DNA from: RPQJ01 sp963823535
GTDB taxonomy: Bacteria; Pseudomonadota; Gammaproteobacteria; Steroidobacterales; Steroidobacteraceae
Reading direction: 5' to 3'
Assembly: GCA_963823535.1 (NCBI GenBank)
Contig: CAWGLZ010000006.1
Span: forward strand, 124,001 to 188,000
DNA: 64,000 nucleotides
Each line of letters starts with the position of its first letter. Positions within the stretch are counted from its first letter, which is position 1. The translations under genes and the position numbers were made by a program. Below are positions 9,109 through 19,194 of this stretch, piece after piece. Under the pieces are notes generated by a model that saw nothing but the letters and a program-made list of their open reading frames with translations, was not told the DNA's origin and made no database searches.

Positions 9109-10341
9109 TCAGCTGTTCCACTCCACACGCGGCCCCGAGTAGGTGTCCACGGCTTCGAGCAGCGTGGCCACGAGCTTGCGCTCGTCCTCCGAGAGTTCCG
9201 GTCGCCAGATGTCGAAGATGAGGACGACGCGCGGCTCCTGACTCGTGTTCCACGCCTCGTGCTCGATCGAGTCGTCGAACACCCAGGCCTTGCCTTTGCG
9301 GAACTCGCGCTGCTCATTGCCGACGCGCAGGAAGCACCCCGGCGGCACCACGAGCGGCAGGTGGCAGACGAGTCGCGTGTTCAGGAAACCGTGGTGTGGC
9401 GCGATGCGCACACCCGGCTTCAGCACCGAGAAGAGCACCATCGGGTCCCTGCCCTTGACGCGCGGAAACGGCACCTGCTCGAGCGCCGCCAGCGTCTTCG
9501 GGCACTGCGCGGCGTTCTCCTCGATGAGCTCGCCGTCCTTGTAGAGAAAGAACGCGCTCCAGTCGAGGCTGTCGAGCAGGTTGTGGGAGTCGCCGAGCGG
9601 CACGTCGCCGGCCGACTGGATGTACGGCTCGAGGCCGCGGTTGCGGGCAAGTACGCCCTGCAGTTCCGCGCAGATGTCGTCGGTCGCGGCCTCGATCGCG
9701 TCGAGCCACGGGAACGACTCGCGCGGATAGAACTGGATCTGCGGAAGTTCCGGGAAATAGAACGCGCGGGGCGCCTGGGTGTAGAGCTGCTTGCGACCGG
9801 TGAGCAGGTCGATCGACTGCGCAAACCGGCTGCTCGACGATTTTTCATCGTAGCCCGCCGCCGTGAGCTGCGTCCGCAGGTGCGCCTCGATGTGCGCGTG
9901 GATGCGGTCGCGGGTCTCCGCCGCCCGGCGCAGGTAGTCCACGAGCGCCGGGGGCAGGTTCCGGGCCTGCGAGGCCAGCGTTACCGCGGCGCCGTAGAAC
10001 TGCGCGGCCCCACGCGCGTTGCCCGTCGCGAGGAGGCGATCGCCCTTCATCAGGAGCGCGTGCAGGTTGCGCGGCTCGAACGCGAGCGCACGGTCGATCG
10101 CCTGGTGCAGTGCCGGAATGTCTTCCAGGCGCTGGCAGGCGAGTGCGAGCAGGATGCAGGTCTGGGCATCGCCCGCACCCGCGGCGAGGATGGACTCGAA
10201 ATGACGACGGGCGGTCAGGGCGTCGCCGGCCTCGAGCGCCGTCGTGCCGGCGCGCATTGCGGTGTTCTTGTCGATGACGGTCTCGCAGAAATGAGTGGCG
10301 GGGGGAAAGTCGATGATGACGTCTCCGGGACCCTGCGGCAA
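9109..10341 (-). CDS. TPR and aspartyl/asparaginyl beta-hydroxylase domain protein
   Basis: The N-terminal 100-130 residues are TPR-like helices (ALEAGDALTARRHFESIL). The C-terminal half is a 2-oxoglutarate/Fe(II) dioxygenase of the AspH/LpxO type. Likely iron ligands are the histidines in IAPHHGF and DDSIEHEAWN, with the conserved arginine of the RLVCHLPL strand nearby. The end, VVLIFDIWRPELS, is typical of the family. Bacterial relatives hydroxylate lipid A acyl chains or peptide side chains; the target here is unknown. The start is uncertain: the longest frame opens with TTG at 10341, and an ATG at 10257 would trim 28 residues. It is divergent from the M3 peptidase. Confidence 0.82.
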   Translation of the reverse strand: MPQGPGDVIIDFPPATHFCETVIDKNTAMRAGTTALEAGDALTARRHFESILAAGAGDAQTCILLALACQRLEDIPALHQAIDRALAFEPRNLHALLMKGDRLLATGNARGAAQFYGAAVTLASQARNLPPALVDYLRRAAETRDRIHAHIEAHLRTQLTAAGYDEKSSSSRFAQSIDLLTGRKQLYTQAPRAFYFPELPQIQFYPRESFPWLDAIEAATDDICAELQGVLARNRGLEPYIQSAGDVPLGDSHNLLDSLDWSAFFLYKDGELIEENAAQCPKTLAALEQVPFPRVKGRDPMVLFSVLKPGVRIAPHHGFLNTRLVCHLPLVVPPGCFLRVGNEQREFRKGKAWVFDDSIEHEAWNTSQEPRVVLIFDIWRPELSEDERKLVATLLEAVDTYSGPRVEWNS

Positions 10342-10409
10342 TCGTGCGGCGCGTTGCGGTCCGCGCTCCGGAGCCCTAGCATGGCCACTTTTCCCCTGGG
10401 CCAGACAAC

Positions 10410-12476
10410 GTGAGAACCCGCATTCGAGTGATGATCGGCGCCGCCGTGGCCCTGGGCCTGGCGGCCTGTGCTTCCGTCAAAGGCCCTGGGTCGCAGGCAC
10501 CTGCGTCGCCGTCCGCCGCCCCGACGCAAGCACTGACGGCCGCCATCGCAGCGCCGGTCAGCTTCGGACCGACGACGGCATCGGAGTTCCAGACCGAATG
10601 CCAGCACGGCCTCCAGGCGGCCACTGCCCGGCTGGAGCAACTGGAGCGGATCCAGCCGCCGCTGACCGTCGCGACGGTGCTGGAGCCCTACAACGACCTG
10701 CGAATCGCCATCAGCAACGGCTCGGGCAAGGCACATCTGTATTTCAACCTCTACCCGGACGCCGCCGTTCGCGATGCCGCGCAGGTCTGCGAGCAGTCCT
10801 GGAGCGAATTGACGACGCGATTGAGCCTGTCGCGCCCGGTCTACGACGCCCTCAGTGCGGTGGACGCGAGCGGCACGGACAGTGCCACCCGGTTCGTCCT
10901 CGAGAAGCAGTTGCGGGATTTCCGCCGCTCGGGCGTCGATCGTGACGAGGCCACCCGCGACCGCGTGAAGGTGCTGCAGGACGAGATACTCAAGCTGGGC
11001 CAGGCCTTCGGCAAGAACGCCCGTGAGGATGTCCGCCACATCGAACTCGACTCCGTCGACCAGCTGGCCGGCCTGCCGCAGGACTACATCGACGCCCATC
11101 GACCGAACGACCAGGGCAAGATCGTCATCACCACGGACTACCCGGACGCCCTGCCGTTCTTCGACTACGCCCGGGACGACGCGGCCCGCAAGGCCCTGCG
11201 GCTCGCGTTCACGAACCGGGGATACCCGGCCAACGAGCCGGTGCTGAAGGAGCTGATCAGCCGGCGTCACGAACTGGCGACGCTGCTCGGATACCAGAAC
11301 TGGGCCCATTACATCACCGAGGACAAGATGGTCGGCACGCCGGAGCGGGCCGCCGGGTTCATCGACCAGGTCGCCGAGCTGTCCGACCCGCGTGCCGAGG
11401 CCGAAACCGCCCGGCTGCTGGCCCGGCTGCAGGTCATCGATCCCGCGGCGACGTCCGTCCAGTCATGGCAGGGCAGCTACATCGACAAGCTGGTCCGCAA
11501 GGAACAGTTCGACGTGGACAACCAGCGGATCCGCCAGTACTTCGCCTATGACAAGGTGCGTGACGGTATCTTCGACCTGGTCTCGACGCTCTTCGGCGTG
11601 GAGATCGCGCCCTGGGACACCGTCGCCTGGGACCCGTCAGTCGAAGCCTATGAGTTGCGCGAAAACGGTCGCCTGATCGGCCGCTTCTACCTCGACATGC
11701 ATCCCCGCGACGGCAAGTTCAAGCACGCGGCGGCCGGCTCGATCGTGCCGGGCATCACGGGCCGCCAGCTGCCGGTTTCCGTGCTGATGTGCAACTTCCC
11801 CGGCGGTGACGGGACGGCCGGCCTGATGGAGCATGAAGACGTCACGACGTTCCTGCACGAGTTCGGTCACCTGATGCATTCTCTGTTCGCGAGCGACCAC
11901 CACTGGGTCGACAACAGCAGCCTCACCATGGAATGGGACTTTGTCGAGGCTCCTTCCCAGATGCTGGAGGAGTGGATCTGGGATCGCGAGACGCTGCAGA
12001 AATTCGCCACCAACGCGCAGGGCGAAGTCATTCCCGCCGAGCTGGTGGAAAAGATGAATGCCGCGCGGATGTTCGGCGAGGGGCGCCAGGCCCGGCAGCA
12101 GATGTTCTACGCTGCCCTGTCCCTCAATTACTACAACCGGGATCCCGCGGAACTGGACCTGCTGGCGACCATGAAGGAACTGCAGGCCCGATACTCGATC
12201 TACGATTACCTGGAAGGCGACCACTTCTACAGCAGCTTCGGCCACCTCGACGGCTACTCGGCCATGTACTACACCTACATGTGGTCGAAGGTCATCGCCA
12301 CCGACATGTTCACCCGCTTCGATGCCGAGGGCATGCGCAATACCGGGACCGCGCGGGCCTACCGCGACGCGGTGTTGTCAGCCGGCGGCAGCCGGCCGGC
12401 CGCGGATTCGGTGAAGGCATTCCTTGGACGCGAGTACAGCTTCGACGCATTCGCCGACTACCTGAAGGCCGACTGA
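10410..12476 (+). CDS. M3-family zinc oligopeptidase (thimet/oligopeptidase-A type), lipoprotein
   Basis: The 688-residue protein carries the M3 motif HEFGHLMH (H483, E484, H487). It is preceded by the usual region GRFYLDMHPRDGKFKHAA and followed by DFVEAPSQMLEEW, which carries the third ligand. A short N-terminal hydrophobic stretch ends in GLAACAS, a good lipobox, so the enzyme is probably a lipid-anchored periplasmic peptidase degrading short peptides. Length is typical of the family. The start is GTG at 10410; a shorter ATG at 10431 would leave a very short signal sequence. It stands alone, with the carbonic anhydrase gene convergent downstream. Confidence 0.92.
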   Translation: MRTRIRVMIGAAVALGLAACASVKGPGSQAPASPSAAPTQALTAAIAAPVSFGPTTASEFQTECQHGLQAATARLEQLERIQPPLTVATVLEPYNDLRIAISNGSGKAHLYFNLYPDAAVRDAAQVCEQSWSELTTRLSLSRPVYDALSAVDASGTDSATRFVLEKQLRDFRRSGVDRDEATRDRVKVLQDEILKLGQAFGKNAREDVRHIELDSVDQLAGLPQDYIDAHRPNDQGKIVITTDYPDALPFFDYARDDAARKALRLAFTNRGYPANEPVLKELISRRHELATLLGYQNWAHYITEDKMVGTPERAAGFIDQVAELSDPRAEAETARLLARLQVIDPAATSVQSWQGSYIDKLVRKEQFDVDNQRIRQYFAYDKVRDGIFDLVSTLFGVEIAPWDTVAWDPSVEAYELRENGRLIGRFYLDMHPRDGKFKHAAAGSIVPGITGRQLPVSVLMCNFPGGDGTAGLMEHEDVTTFLHEFGHLMHSLFASDHHWVDNSSLTMEWDFVEAPSQMLEEWIWDRETLQKFATNAQGEVIPAELVEKMNAARMFGEGRQARQQMFYAALSLNYYNRDPAELDLLATMKELQARYSIYDYLEGDHFYSSFGHLDGYSAMYYTYMWSKVIATDMFTRFDAEGMRNTGTARAYRDAVLSAGGSRPAADSVKAFLGREYSFDAFADYLKAD

Positions 12477-12525
12477 CCCGGGCCTGCACCCGGGCTGGCA
12501 CTCCTGCGCGGGCCGGACGCCGTCG

Positions 12526-13185
12526 TCAGCCGATCGATCCGGTCGGGCCCTGGGGCTCGACTTCATTCAGTCGGCCGGTATCGACGTCGTAGATGAAGCC
12601 ACGCACGGACACCGCGTCCGGGCCGACGGTCGGTATCCAGGGATGATTCAGGATCGCGGAGATGCCTCGCCGGACGTCCCACTCCAGACGCTCCGTATTG
12701 GCGCGGTCACGCGGCGAATCGAGCGGCTCGAGCGGCCCGCGAAACGCATGGAATGCCTGCGGGCTGGCCGACGATTCGCCCGGACTGACGAACGTACGCC
12801 CGGTCGCCTGGCTGAGCAGCTGCCCGGCCGCGGGATCGCCCTCGAGGCCCGCCTTCAGCAGGTCGTCGGTGAAGGCCAGCATGCCGCAGCGCGTGTGGTG
12901 GATGAGGACGATCTCGTTGGTGTCGAGCAGGTGATGCGAGATGATCAGGCAGCGAATGACGTCCTCGGTGACGACGCCGCCGGCGTTGCGGATGATGTGG
13001 GCCTCCCCGGTCTGCAGGCCGAGCAGGTCCTCGACGCCGATGCGTGCGTCCATGCAGGCCACCACCGCCACCCGCCGAGCCGGCTGGATCGGCTGCCGGC
13101 CTGGATACGACGCCTCGCGCGTCGGCTGGCCCTGCGCATACCGCTGGTTGTGAGCCAGCAACTCCTCGATGGCTGATCCGGTCAT
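12526..13185 (-). CDS. can: Beta-class carbonic anhydrase
   Basis: The 219-residue protein has the zinc-binding set of beta-carbonic anhydrases: C44 and D46-R48 in ACMDARI, and H97 and C100 in HHTRCGM. The NAGG loop (residues 67-70) is also present. It interconverts CO2 and bicarbonate in the cytoplasm. The middle section (about residues 115-165) is longer than in minimal members. The ATG at 13185 is followed immediately by the family-like N-terminus with the HNQRYA segment. It is convergent with the M3 peptidase gene and shares the minus strand with the CurA-type reductase downstream of a gap of about 140 bases. Confidence 0.92.
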   Translation of the reverse strand: MTGSAIEELLAHNQRYAQGQPTREASYPGRQPIQPARRVAVVACMDARIGVEDLLGLQTGEAHIIRNAGGVVTEDVIRCLIISHHLLDTNEIVLIHHTRCGMLAFTDDLLKAGLEGDPAAGQLLSQATGRTFVSPGESSASPQAFHAFRGPLEPLDSPRDRANTERLEWDVRRGISAILNHPWIPTVGPDAVSVRGFIYDVDTGRLNEVEPQGPTGSIG

Positions 13186-13326
13186 GGCTGCTCCTGGTTT
13201 GAACGACGACCTGGAAATTCCGTCGTCGCCATCCTAGGCACGAGCCATCACCCGGAAAAATACCGTGCGGTTATGCTGCCATCGCCACTCGGACTGGCCC
13301 GCGGCGACGGCCGCACCGGCAGCCCG

Positions 13327-14334
13327 CTATTCGTCCGCGACCTTCAACACGAGCTTGCCGATGTTCTCGCCCTTGAACAGCTTCAGCAGCGTGTCGGGGA
13401 AGGTCTCGAGGCCGTCGACGATGTCCTCGCGGGTCTTCAGCCTGCCCGCGGCCAGCCAGCCGCCCATCTCGCGTGCCGCTTCGCCGTAGCGGCTGGCGTA
13501 GTCGAAGACCACCATGCCCGTCATGCTCGCGCGGTTGACGAGCAGCGACATGTAGTTGCTCGGACCCGTCATCTTCGCTTCGTTGTACTGCGAAATGGCA
13601 CCGCAGATGACGATGCGCGCATGCATGGCGAGCTGCGTGAGCACCGCATCGAGGATCTCGCCGCCGACGTTGTCGAAGTAGACGTCGACGCCTTTCGGGC
13701 AATGCTGCTTGAGCGCAGTCTTGACGTCCTCGTGCTTGTAGTCGATCGCCGCGTCGAAGCCGAGGGAGTGCAGATAGGCACATTTCTCGGAGCCGCCGGC
13801 AATGCCGACCACGCGACAGCCCTTGATTTTCGCGATCTGTCCGACGACCTGTCCGACGGCGCCGGCGGCGCCGGAGACGACGACGGTATCGCCCTCTTTC
13901 GGTCGCCCGACCTCGAGCAGTCCGAAGTACGCCGTCATGCCCGGCATGCCGAGCGTGCCCAGGTAGACCGGCAACGGCGCCAGCCTGGGATCCACCTTGG
14001 TCACCCCCCTGCCCTTCGCGACGGCATATTCCTGCACGCCGAGCACGCCCACGACGTGGTCGCCCACGGCGATGGCCGGATCGCGGGACTTGATCACCCG
14101 CCCGACCGCACCGGCACGCATGACTTCGCCGATGCCGACCGGCGGAATATAGGACTTTCCCTCGTTCATCCAGCCGCGCATCGCAGGGTCAAGTGAGATG
14201 TAGAGGATCTTCACCAGCACCTCGCCCTCGCCCGGCTCGGCGACCGGCGCCGTCACGTACTCGAAATCGCCGCGCTGAACCATGCCGACGGGACGCCGGG
14301 CGAGCTTGAACTGGTGATTGAGGAGTGTATTCAT
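13327..14334 (-). CDS. NADP-dependent oxidoreductase, CurA/leukotriene B4 dehydrogenase type (MDR)
   Basis: A zinc-free medium-chain reductase of 335 residues with opening MNTLLNHQFKLARRPVG, the LDPAMRGWM segment of the family, and a Rossmann motif in VSGAAGAVGQVVGQ. The segment YFDNVGGEILDAVL is characteristic of CurA/YncB-like enzymes, which reduce activated double bonds of enones or curcumin-like substrates using NADPH. The ATG at 14334 starts the domain; an 11-residue upstream extension has no family similarity. It is divergent from the rhodanese gene. The natural substrate is unknown. Confidence 0.9.
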   Translation of the reverse strand: MNTLLNHQFKLARRPVGMVQRGDFEYVTAPVAEPGEGEVLVKILYISLDPAMRGWMNEGKSYIPPVGIGEVMRAGAVGRVIKSRDPAIAVGDHVVGVLGVQEYAVAKGRGVTKVDPRLAPLPVYLGTLGMPGMTAYFGLLEVGRPKEGDTVVVSGAAGAVGQVVGQIAKIKGCRVVGIAGGSEKCAYLHSLGFDAAIDYKHEDVKTALKQHCPKGVDVYFDNVGGEILDAVLTQLAMHARIVICGAISQYNEAKMTGPSNYMSLLVNRASMTGMVVFDYASRYGEAAREMGGWLAAGRLKTREDIVDGLETFPDTLLKLFKGENIGKLVLKVADE

Positions 14335-14463
14335 GGCGGCGTCTCCGTGGGTGCGAGGCACAAGCATACCCGTTCTCCTGCGGCTGTTCGGGATCGGTCA
14401 GAATGGACCGGACGCCGTCGCGCCAGGATTCTCCGGCCGGCGCTGGTGAGATGGAGAATGGCA

Positions 14464-14802
14464 ATGAACCCTGACTATATCCTTCCGGGACTGCTCGTCG
14501 CCTATATTGGCTGGCGGATCCTGTCCGCGATTCTCATGCGTCGCCGCCTGCCGGCGCTGCTCAAGGACGGGGCGCAACTGGTGGACGTCCGCAGTCCCGG
14601 CGAGTTCGCGGCTGCGCACGCCCCGGGCAGCGTCAACATTCCGCTGCCGGAGATCGGCGAGCGTGCCCGGGAACTGGATCCGCACCGTGCGGTCGTCGTC
14701 TGCTGTGCCTCCGGCACGCGCAGCGCGATGGCGGCCCATCGGCTGCGACGTCAGGGATTTTCGCGCGTCCTGAATGCCGGCTCGTGGCGAACGCTGGCCT
14801 GA
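14464..14802 (+). CDS. Membrane-anchored rhodanese-like sulfurtransferase
   Basis: The 112-residue protein has one N-terminal membrane helix (residues 5-25) followed by a single rhodanese domain: LVDVRSPGEFAAAHAPGS, NIPLPEI, and the active-site loop with Cys81 in CCASGTRS. Single-domain rhodaneses move sulfane sulfur or act in redox and thiosulfate handling at the membrane. The ATG at 14464 lies 7 bases after GGAG (14453-14456), better than the ATG two codons upstream. It is convergent with the GST gene, four bases apart. Confidence 0.88.
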   Translation: MNPDYILPGLLVAYIGWRILSAILMRRRLPALLKDGAQLVDVRSPGEFAAAHAPGSVNIPLPEIGERARELDPHRAVVVCCASGTRSAMAAHRLRRQGFSRVLNAGSWRTLA

Positions 14803-14806
14803 GGAA

Positions 14807-15409
14807 TCACTGCATCGCCCGCTGCAGCGCGGGTCGGGACTTCAGGCGCTGCAGGTAGCGCCGCAGTCCGACGAACTCCTCGCCGAGCAGGCCTAGTGTC
14901 TCTGCGGCGATGAGCGTGAAGCCCATCATCACGTCCGCCGCCGTGAACGCCTCACCGACCATGAAGGATCGGTCTGACGATGCCTGTTCCACCTGTCGCA
15001 GGGTGGTCGACACCCGTCGCCGCGCATCCTCGATCAGGGCAGGGTGATCCCCCGCATCCTGCCGATACCGCGTCAGCCAGACGTAGACGCCGATCGGCGG
15101 GAAAGCCGTACTCTCGGCGAAGTGCAGCCACTGCAGGAACCGGGGCCAGTCGGGTGAGTCCACCTCCGGCGCCAGGCGACCCTGTCCGTAGCGGCCGAGG
15201 ACGTACTCCACGATCGCGCCGGATTCGGCCATCACGACCTCGCCGTCCACCAGTGTCGGCAGCTTTCCGGTCGGTGTGTCCTGGATGAAGAACTGGCCGG
15301 TCGTCGGCTTGAAGTCGACGCGTATCAGCTCGTAGGGGATCTCGAGTTCTTCGAGCAGCCAGCGAACGCGGACGGCGCGGGTGCGGGGGGCGAAGTAGAG
15401 CGTGAGCAT
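14807..15409 (-). CDS. Glutathione S-transferase family protein
   Basis: A complete 200-residue GST. The N-terminal thioredoxin-fold domain is MLTLYFAPRTRAVRVRWLLEE, with the cis-proline and serine of the glutathione site in GKLPTLVDGEVVMAESGAI. The C-terminal helical domain contains the usual FTAADVMMGF motif. It should conjugate or reduce electrophiles with glutathione in the cytosol; the class cannot be given precisely. The ATG is divergent from the UbiB-family gene, so the region 15410-15647 contains both promoters. Confidence 0.9.
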   Translation of the reverse strand: MLTLYFAPRTRAVRVRWLLEELEIPYELIRVDFKPTTGQFFIQDTPTGKLPTLVDGEVVMAESGAIVEYVLGRYGQGRLAPEVDSPDWPRFLQWLHFAESTAFPPIGVYVWLTRYRQDAGDHPALIEDARRRVSTTLRQVEQASSDRSFMVGEAFTAADVMMGFTLIAAETLGLLGEEFVGLRRYLQRLKSRPALQRAMQ

Positions 15410-15647
15410 CCGGAGGTTCTCCGTTCGTGAGCAGAACGGCTATCTTCAGTCCGCAGGTGCCCGGCATCAACCACACAGCCTCCGACTCGTTACCCGGACC
15501 GCCCGCTTCCGCGCCCCGCCAGAACCGCGCAGTCATACGCGGTTGGTAGCCTGCCGATCCGCACCAGAGCGCATACAATTGGCGGATGACGCCTATCCGA
15601 GCCCTGGCGATCGCGGTTTCGGCGACACCGCTCGACGCGGAGCGCGC

Positions 15648-17363
15648 ATGAACAACCCCAAGGACACGCCCTCGATCGTCGGTGTCGCGCTGCGCGACCT
15701 GGGTCGCCTGCGCGCGGTCGCCGTGATCGTGGCGAAGCACGGCTTCGGACCGTTGGTGATGCGGACGCCGTTCGGCCGGCGACTGTTCGAGCGACCACCC
15801 GAGGGCGACGCCGCCCTGCGTGGACTCACGGCGCCGGTCCGTTTCGCCAGGCTGCTCGCCGCGCTCGGCCCGACGTACATCAAGCTCGGGCAGATCCTCT
15901 CGATGCGCAAGGACCTCCTCGCCCCCGACTGGATCGAGGCGCTCGAGACGCTGCAGGACGACGCACCGCGCCTGCCGTTCTCCTCGATACTCGAGCAGGT
16001 CGAAGCGAGCCTCGGCGGCACGCTGGAGGAACTCTACGCATCGTTCGAGACGGAACCACTCGCCACCGCTTCCATCGCGCAGACCCACCGCGCGCGCACG
16101 AAAAACGGCGACGAAGTGGTCGTCAAGGTGCAGCGGCCGGGCATCGAGACGACGATGCGGTCGGACCTCGACCTGCTGCATCTCGCCGCGCAGATCCTGG
16201 AGGCGAGCATCGACGAGATGCAGATCTTCGGCGTGGTGTCGATCATCGAGGAGTTCGAGAAGGGACTGCTGCGCGAACTCAATTTCAACCAGGAACTCTC
16301 GAATCTGCTCGAGTTCCAGCGCAACCTCGACCCGGTGCGCAAGGTCACGGTGCCGCGCCCGCACCCGGAACTCTCGACGCGCACCGTGCTGACCATGCAG
16401 TACTTCGCGGGTCAATCGATCCGCAAGCTCGAGCCGAAGAGCGCCGAAGCGCAGGCGGTCGTGAACGAGATCGTGCACGCGTCGCTGAAGCAGGTCCTGG
16501 TGGACGGCGTCTTCCACGGCGACCCGCACGCCGGCAACCTGCTTTACGGTCCGGACGGCACCGTCTGCATGATCGACCTCGGCATGGTCGGCCGGATCTC
16601 GCAGGAGCAGCGGGACGACATCGTCACAGTGACGATTGCGGCCATTGCGGGAGACGCGACGACCATCGCGCGCGTCCTGCTCAAGATGGGCACGCCGACT
16701 CAGCGCGTCAACCTGAACGAGCTCAAGGCCGACATCGAACGCATCCGCCAGCAATACCTGCTGGTGGAGAATTTCGGCGACTACGATTCGGCCGGCTTCA
16801 TCGAGGCCTTTGCACGGGCGGCGGGCCGCTACCGGATCAAGCTCGCCAAGGACATGGCTATCCTGACCAAGGCGGCCGCGACGCTCGAGGACATCATCCG
16901 CACGCTCCACCCCGAGGTCGACCTGATCGGCATCGCCCGACCATACCTCGACGACATCGTGCAGCGGCGACTCTCCCCGCAACGGATCCTCGGCGAGATG
17001 ATGAACGAGGCGTCGGGCCTCGGTTCGATGCTGCGAACCGTGCCCGGGCAGATCGACCAGCTGATGCACGATTTCGAGACCGGCAACATCATGGTCCGCG
17101 CGGTCACCCCGGCGCTGGACGATGTGCCGCAGCGTCTTCATTCGCTCGGTGGACGCGTGTCCCTCGCCGCCTTCGCATCGGCGACCACGATCGCCACGGC
17201 CATCGCGGTTCCGGAATCCACGGCATCGACGCCTCGACTGGTAGTGACCGCGTTGCTTGCGTTCTCGGCGGTCGCGGGCTGGATCTCGCTGCTGGGATGG
17301 CACTGGCTGGGTCGCGGCAAGCCCCTGCGGCTGACACCGCTCGTGCGCCTGTTCCGGCGCTGA
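15648..17363 (+). CDS. ABC1/UbiB-family atypical kinase
   Basis: A 571-residue ADCK/UbiB protein. It has the family-specific KxGQ motif (YIKLGQILSMR), an ATP-site lysine in EVVVKVQRPGI, and catalytic and metal-binding segments in FHGDPHAGN and MIDLGMVGR. Two hydrophobic helices lie near the C-terminus. Members act in ubiquinone biosynthesis or lipid homeostasis and hydrolyse ATP rather than acting as standard protein kinases. Whether this is the true UbiB or a paralogue cannot be judged, since no ubi genes are nearby. The ATG at 15648 has GGAG five bases upstream (15639-15642); the 82 in-frame codons further upstream look non-coding. Confidence 0.88.
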   Translation: MNNPKDTPSIVGVALRDLGRLRAVAVIVAKHGFGPLVMRTPFGRRLFERPPEGDAALRGLTAPVRFARLLAALGPTYIKLGQILSMRKDLLAPDWIEALETLQDDAPRLPFSSILEQVEASLGGTLEELYASFETEPLATASIAQTHRARTKNGDEVVVKVQRPGIETTMRSDLDLLHLAAQILEASIDEMQIFGVVSIIEEFEKGLLRELNFNQELSNLLEFQRNLDPVRKVTVPRPHPELSTRTVLTMQYFAGQSIRKLEPKSAEAQAVVNEIVHASLKQVLVDGVFHGDPHAGNLLYGPDGTVCMIDLGMVGRISQEQRDDIVTVTIAAIAGDATTIARVLLKMGTPTQRVNLNELKADIERIRQQYLLVENFGDYDSAGFIEAFARAAGRYRIKLAKDMAILTKAAATLEDIIRTLHPEVDLIGIARPYLDDIVQRRLSPQRILGEMMNEASGLGSMLRTVPGQIDQLMHDFETGNIMVRAVTPALDDVPQRLHSLGGRVSLAAFASATTIATAIAVPESTASTPRLVVTALLAFSAVAGWISLLGWHWLGRGKPLRLTPLVRLFRR

Positions 17364-17394
17364 GCACCGCTCGCGCCGGCGGCTTCCGGGCAGT

Positions 17395-19055
17395 TCAGTG
17401 ACGCCCCACGAGCGTCTCCAAGATCTCGCGGAAGCGCGGCTCGGCGCGAATAGAGTCGAGGTCGGAGTCCTGATCCAGCCATTCCCGACTGATGTTGCCA
17501 ACCTTGATCAAGCAGCGCTCGAGGCAGTCCAGCGCCTTCTCCTTCTCGCCGGCCAGGGCATAGAAGCAGGTCGCGTTGTAGTGCACGATGGAATCCCGCG
17601 GCGCCGCTTCCATCGAGCGCCGGATCCAGCGCTCGGCCTCTTCTTTCTGACCGAGGCGCAGCAGCGCGAAAGCGCCGAGATTGGCTGCGCGGACGTCATC
17701 CGGGTTGAGTTCCAGGCTCCTGCGCGCCCGCTCGAGTCCGACGCGGGTGACGTCGATGGCTTTGTCCGGCTGACCGAGGCTGACATGCAGCTGTGCCTGG
17801 AGGAGCACACTCTGGTAATCCTCCGGCCGGACACGGGCAGCCCCCTCGAACAGCTCGAGTGCGCGACGCAGATCGCCCTCGTGCACCTTGCTACGAGCGT
17901 AGAAGTACCAGGCCTCGAAGCTGCCGGGGTCGAGCTTGAGCGCAGTCTGGAACTCCGCGTCGGCCTGCGGGAATGCCCGGCTCATGCAGTGCGCGATGCC
18001 GCTGGAGACGTGCGATTCGGGGAGTTCCGGGGCCAGCTCCAGTGCACGTGCACTGCTGCGCAGCGCCTCCTCGCGGCTCTGGCTCGCCGCGTTGAAGTAC
18101 ATGTACTCGAAGCCGTAGGTATAGGCCAGGCCCGCCCAGGCCTTGCCGAAACCGGGCTCGATGTCGATGGCGCGTTGAAACATCTGCCGGGCGTAGATCG
18201 TGTCCGTCGCACTGTGCCGGGCGAAGTAGCCGAGCCCTCGCAGGTAGAAGTCGTAGGCCTTCGGCGACACTTTGAGGCTGCGCACCATCGGCGTGCGCTT
18301 CATCGTGAGGCGCAGGGTGCCGGCGATGGAGGCCGCGATCTCCTCCTGGATCTTGAATACGTCCTCCAGGTTGAAGTCGTAGCGCTGTGACCAGAGATGA
18401 TAGCCATCCGCCGTGTTGACCAGCTGCGCGGTGATGCGCATGTGATCACCCGATTTCCTCACACTGCCCTCCAGCACCGCACCGACATTGAGCTTGCGGC
18501 CGACTTCCTGGATGTCGGCACTCCTGGCCCCGAAGTGAAAGGAGGACATCCGCGATGCCACGCGCAGGTCCTCGATCTTGCCGAGCGCGTTGAGTATTTC
18601 CTCCGCGATGCCTTCGCAGAAATGGGCCTGGTCCTGCTTCTCGCTCATGTCGTTGAACGGCAGAACCGCGATGAATCGCCCGCGGTCGATCGCGTCGGCC
18701 GGCGGCGGCGCCGGTGCGGTTCCGCTCCTTCGTCCTGGTCGCTCGACTCGCCTTGCCGATCCCGCTGCAGACCATCGGGCGTCAGGTCGTAGGCCCAGGC
18801 AAGCACCAGCACGAGGGGAAATCCGAGGATTGCAAAGACGACGAGCAAGGTGACCGTCCACGCGGGCAGCCCCAGGGCCTCGAGAATGAGTGCCCCGCCC
18901 TCCATGATGGCCCACGCGACGATGACGTAGGCGATCGCCGCGCGAATGACCTTTCGCTGTCTCAACTCGCGGAGAAAGGATGCGATCTTCAATATGCGCA
19001 CCTCGTGTGGCTCGGCAGCGGCGAGTCGGTCATCGCGCGTCCTCTCCTCGTCCAT
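17395..19055 (-). pseudogene. Membrane-anchored TolB-like/TPR protein, frame broken near 18,715
   Basis: The first part (from ATG 19055) reads a cytoplasmic start and the segment LRELRQRKVIRAAIAY. Two membrane helices follow (about residues 35-80, ending LAWAYDLTPDGLQRD), an arrangement typical of membrane-tethered TolB-like proteins. The conserved TolB-like domain (FIAVLPFNDMSEKQDQ, FCEGIAEEI, VLEGSVRK) and TPRs then continue in another frame to the stop at 17395. The switch lies in a GC-rich run around 18705-18725 and needs one added base. The downstream frame lacks a convincing start of its own. Restored length is about 550 residues. It is a paralogue of the TIR-TolB-TPR gene at 5018-6748, with a membrane anchor in place of TIR. 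Confidence 0.72.
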
Positions 19056-19194
19056 CGGGATGACGACGTGCAGGATAGCCCCTGTCCGGCCATCAAGCAC
19101 AGACTGCACGCAATGGTAACCCGCGGGCGCAGCGGTACTGCCCGCCGCACTGACTGGGTGATCAAGGCCGGTGCCATACGCGACCCTGCGCGAT

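Noticed and set aside
9064..10413. A 449-codon plus-strand frame opposite the hydroxylase
   Set aside because: The minus-strand AspH-type protein has clear iron-site motifs; the plus frame does not.
12477..12500. Repeated CCCGGG palindromes after the M3 peptidase
   Set aside because: They could form a small hairpin but no T-tract follows, so I do not call a terminator.
14952..17501. An 849-codon minus-strand frame across the UbiB gene
   Set aside because: It overlaps the clearly conserved UbiB-family and GST genes and reads as charged, repetitive protein.
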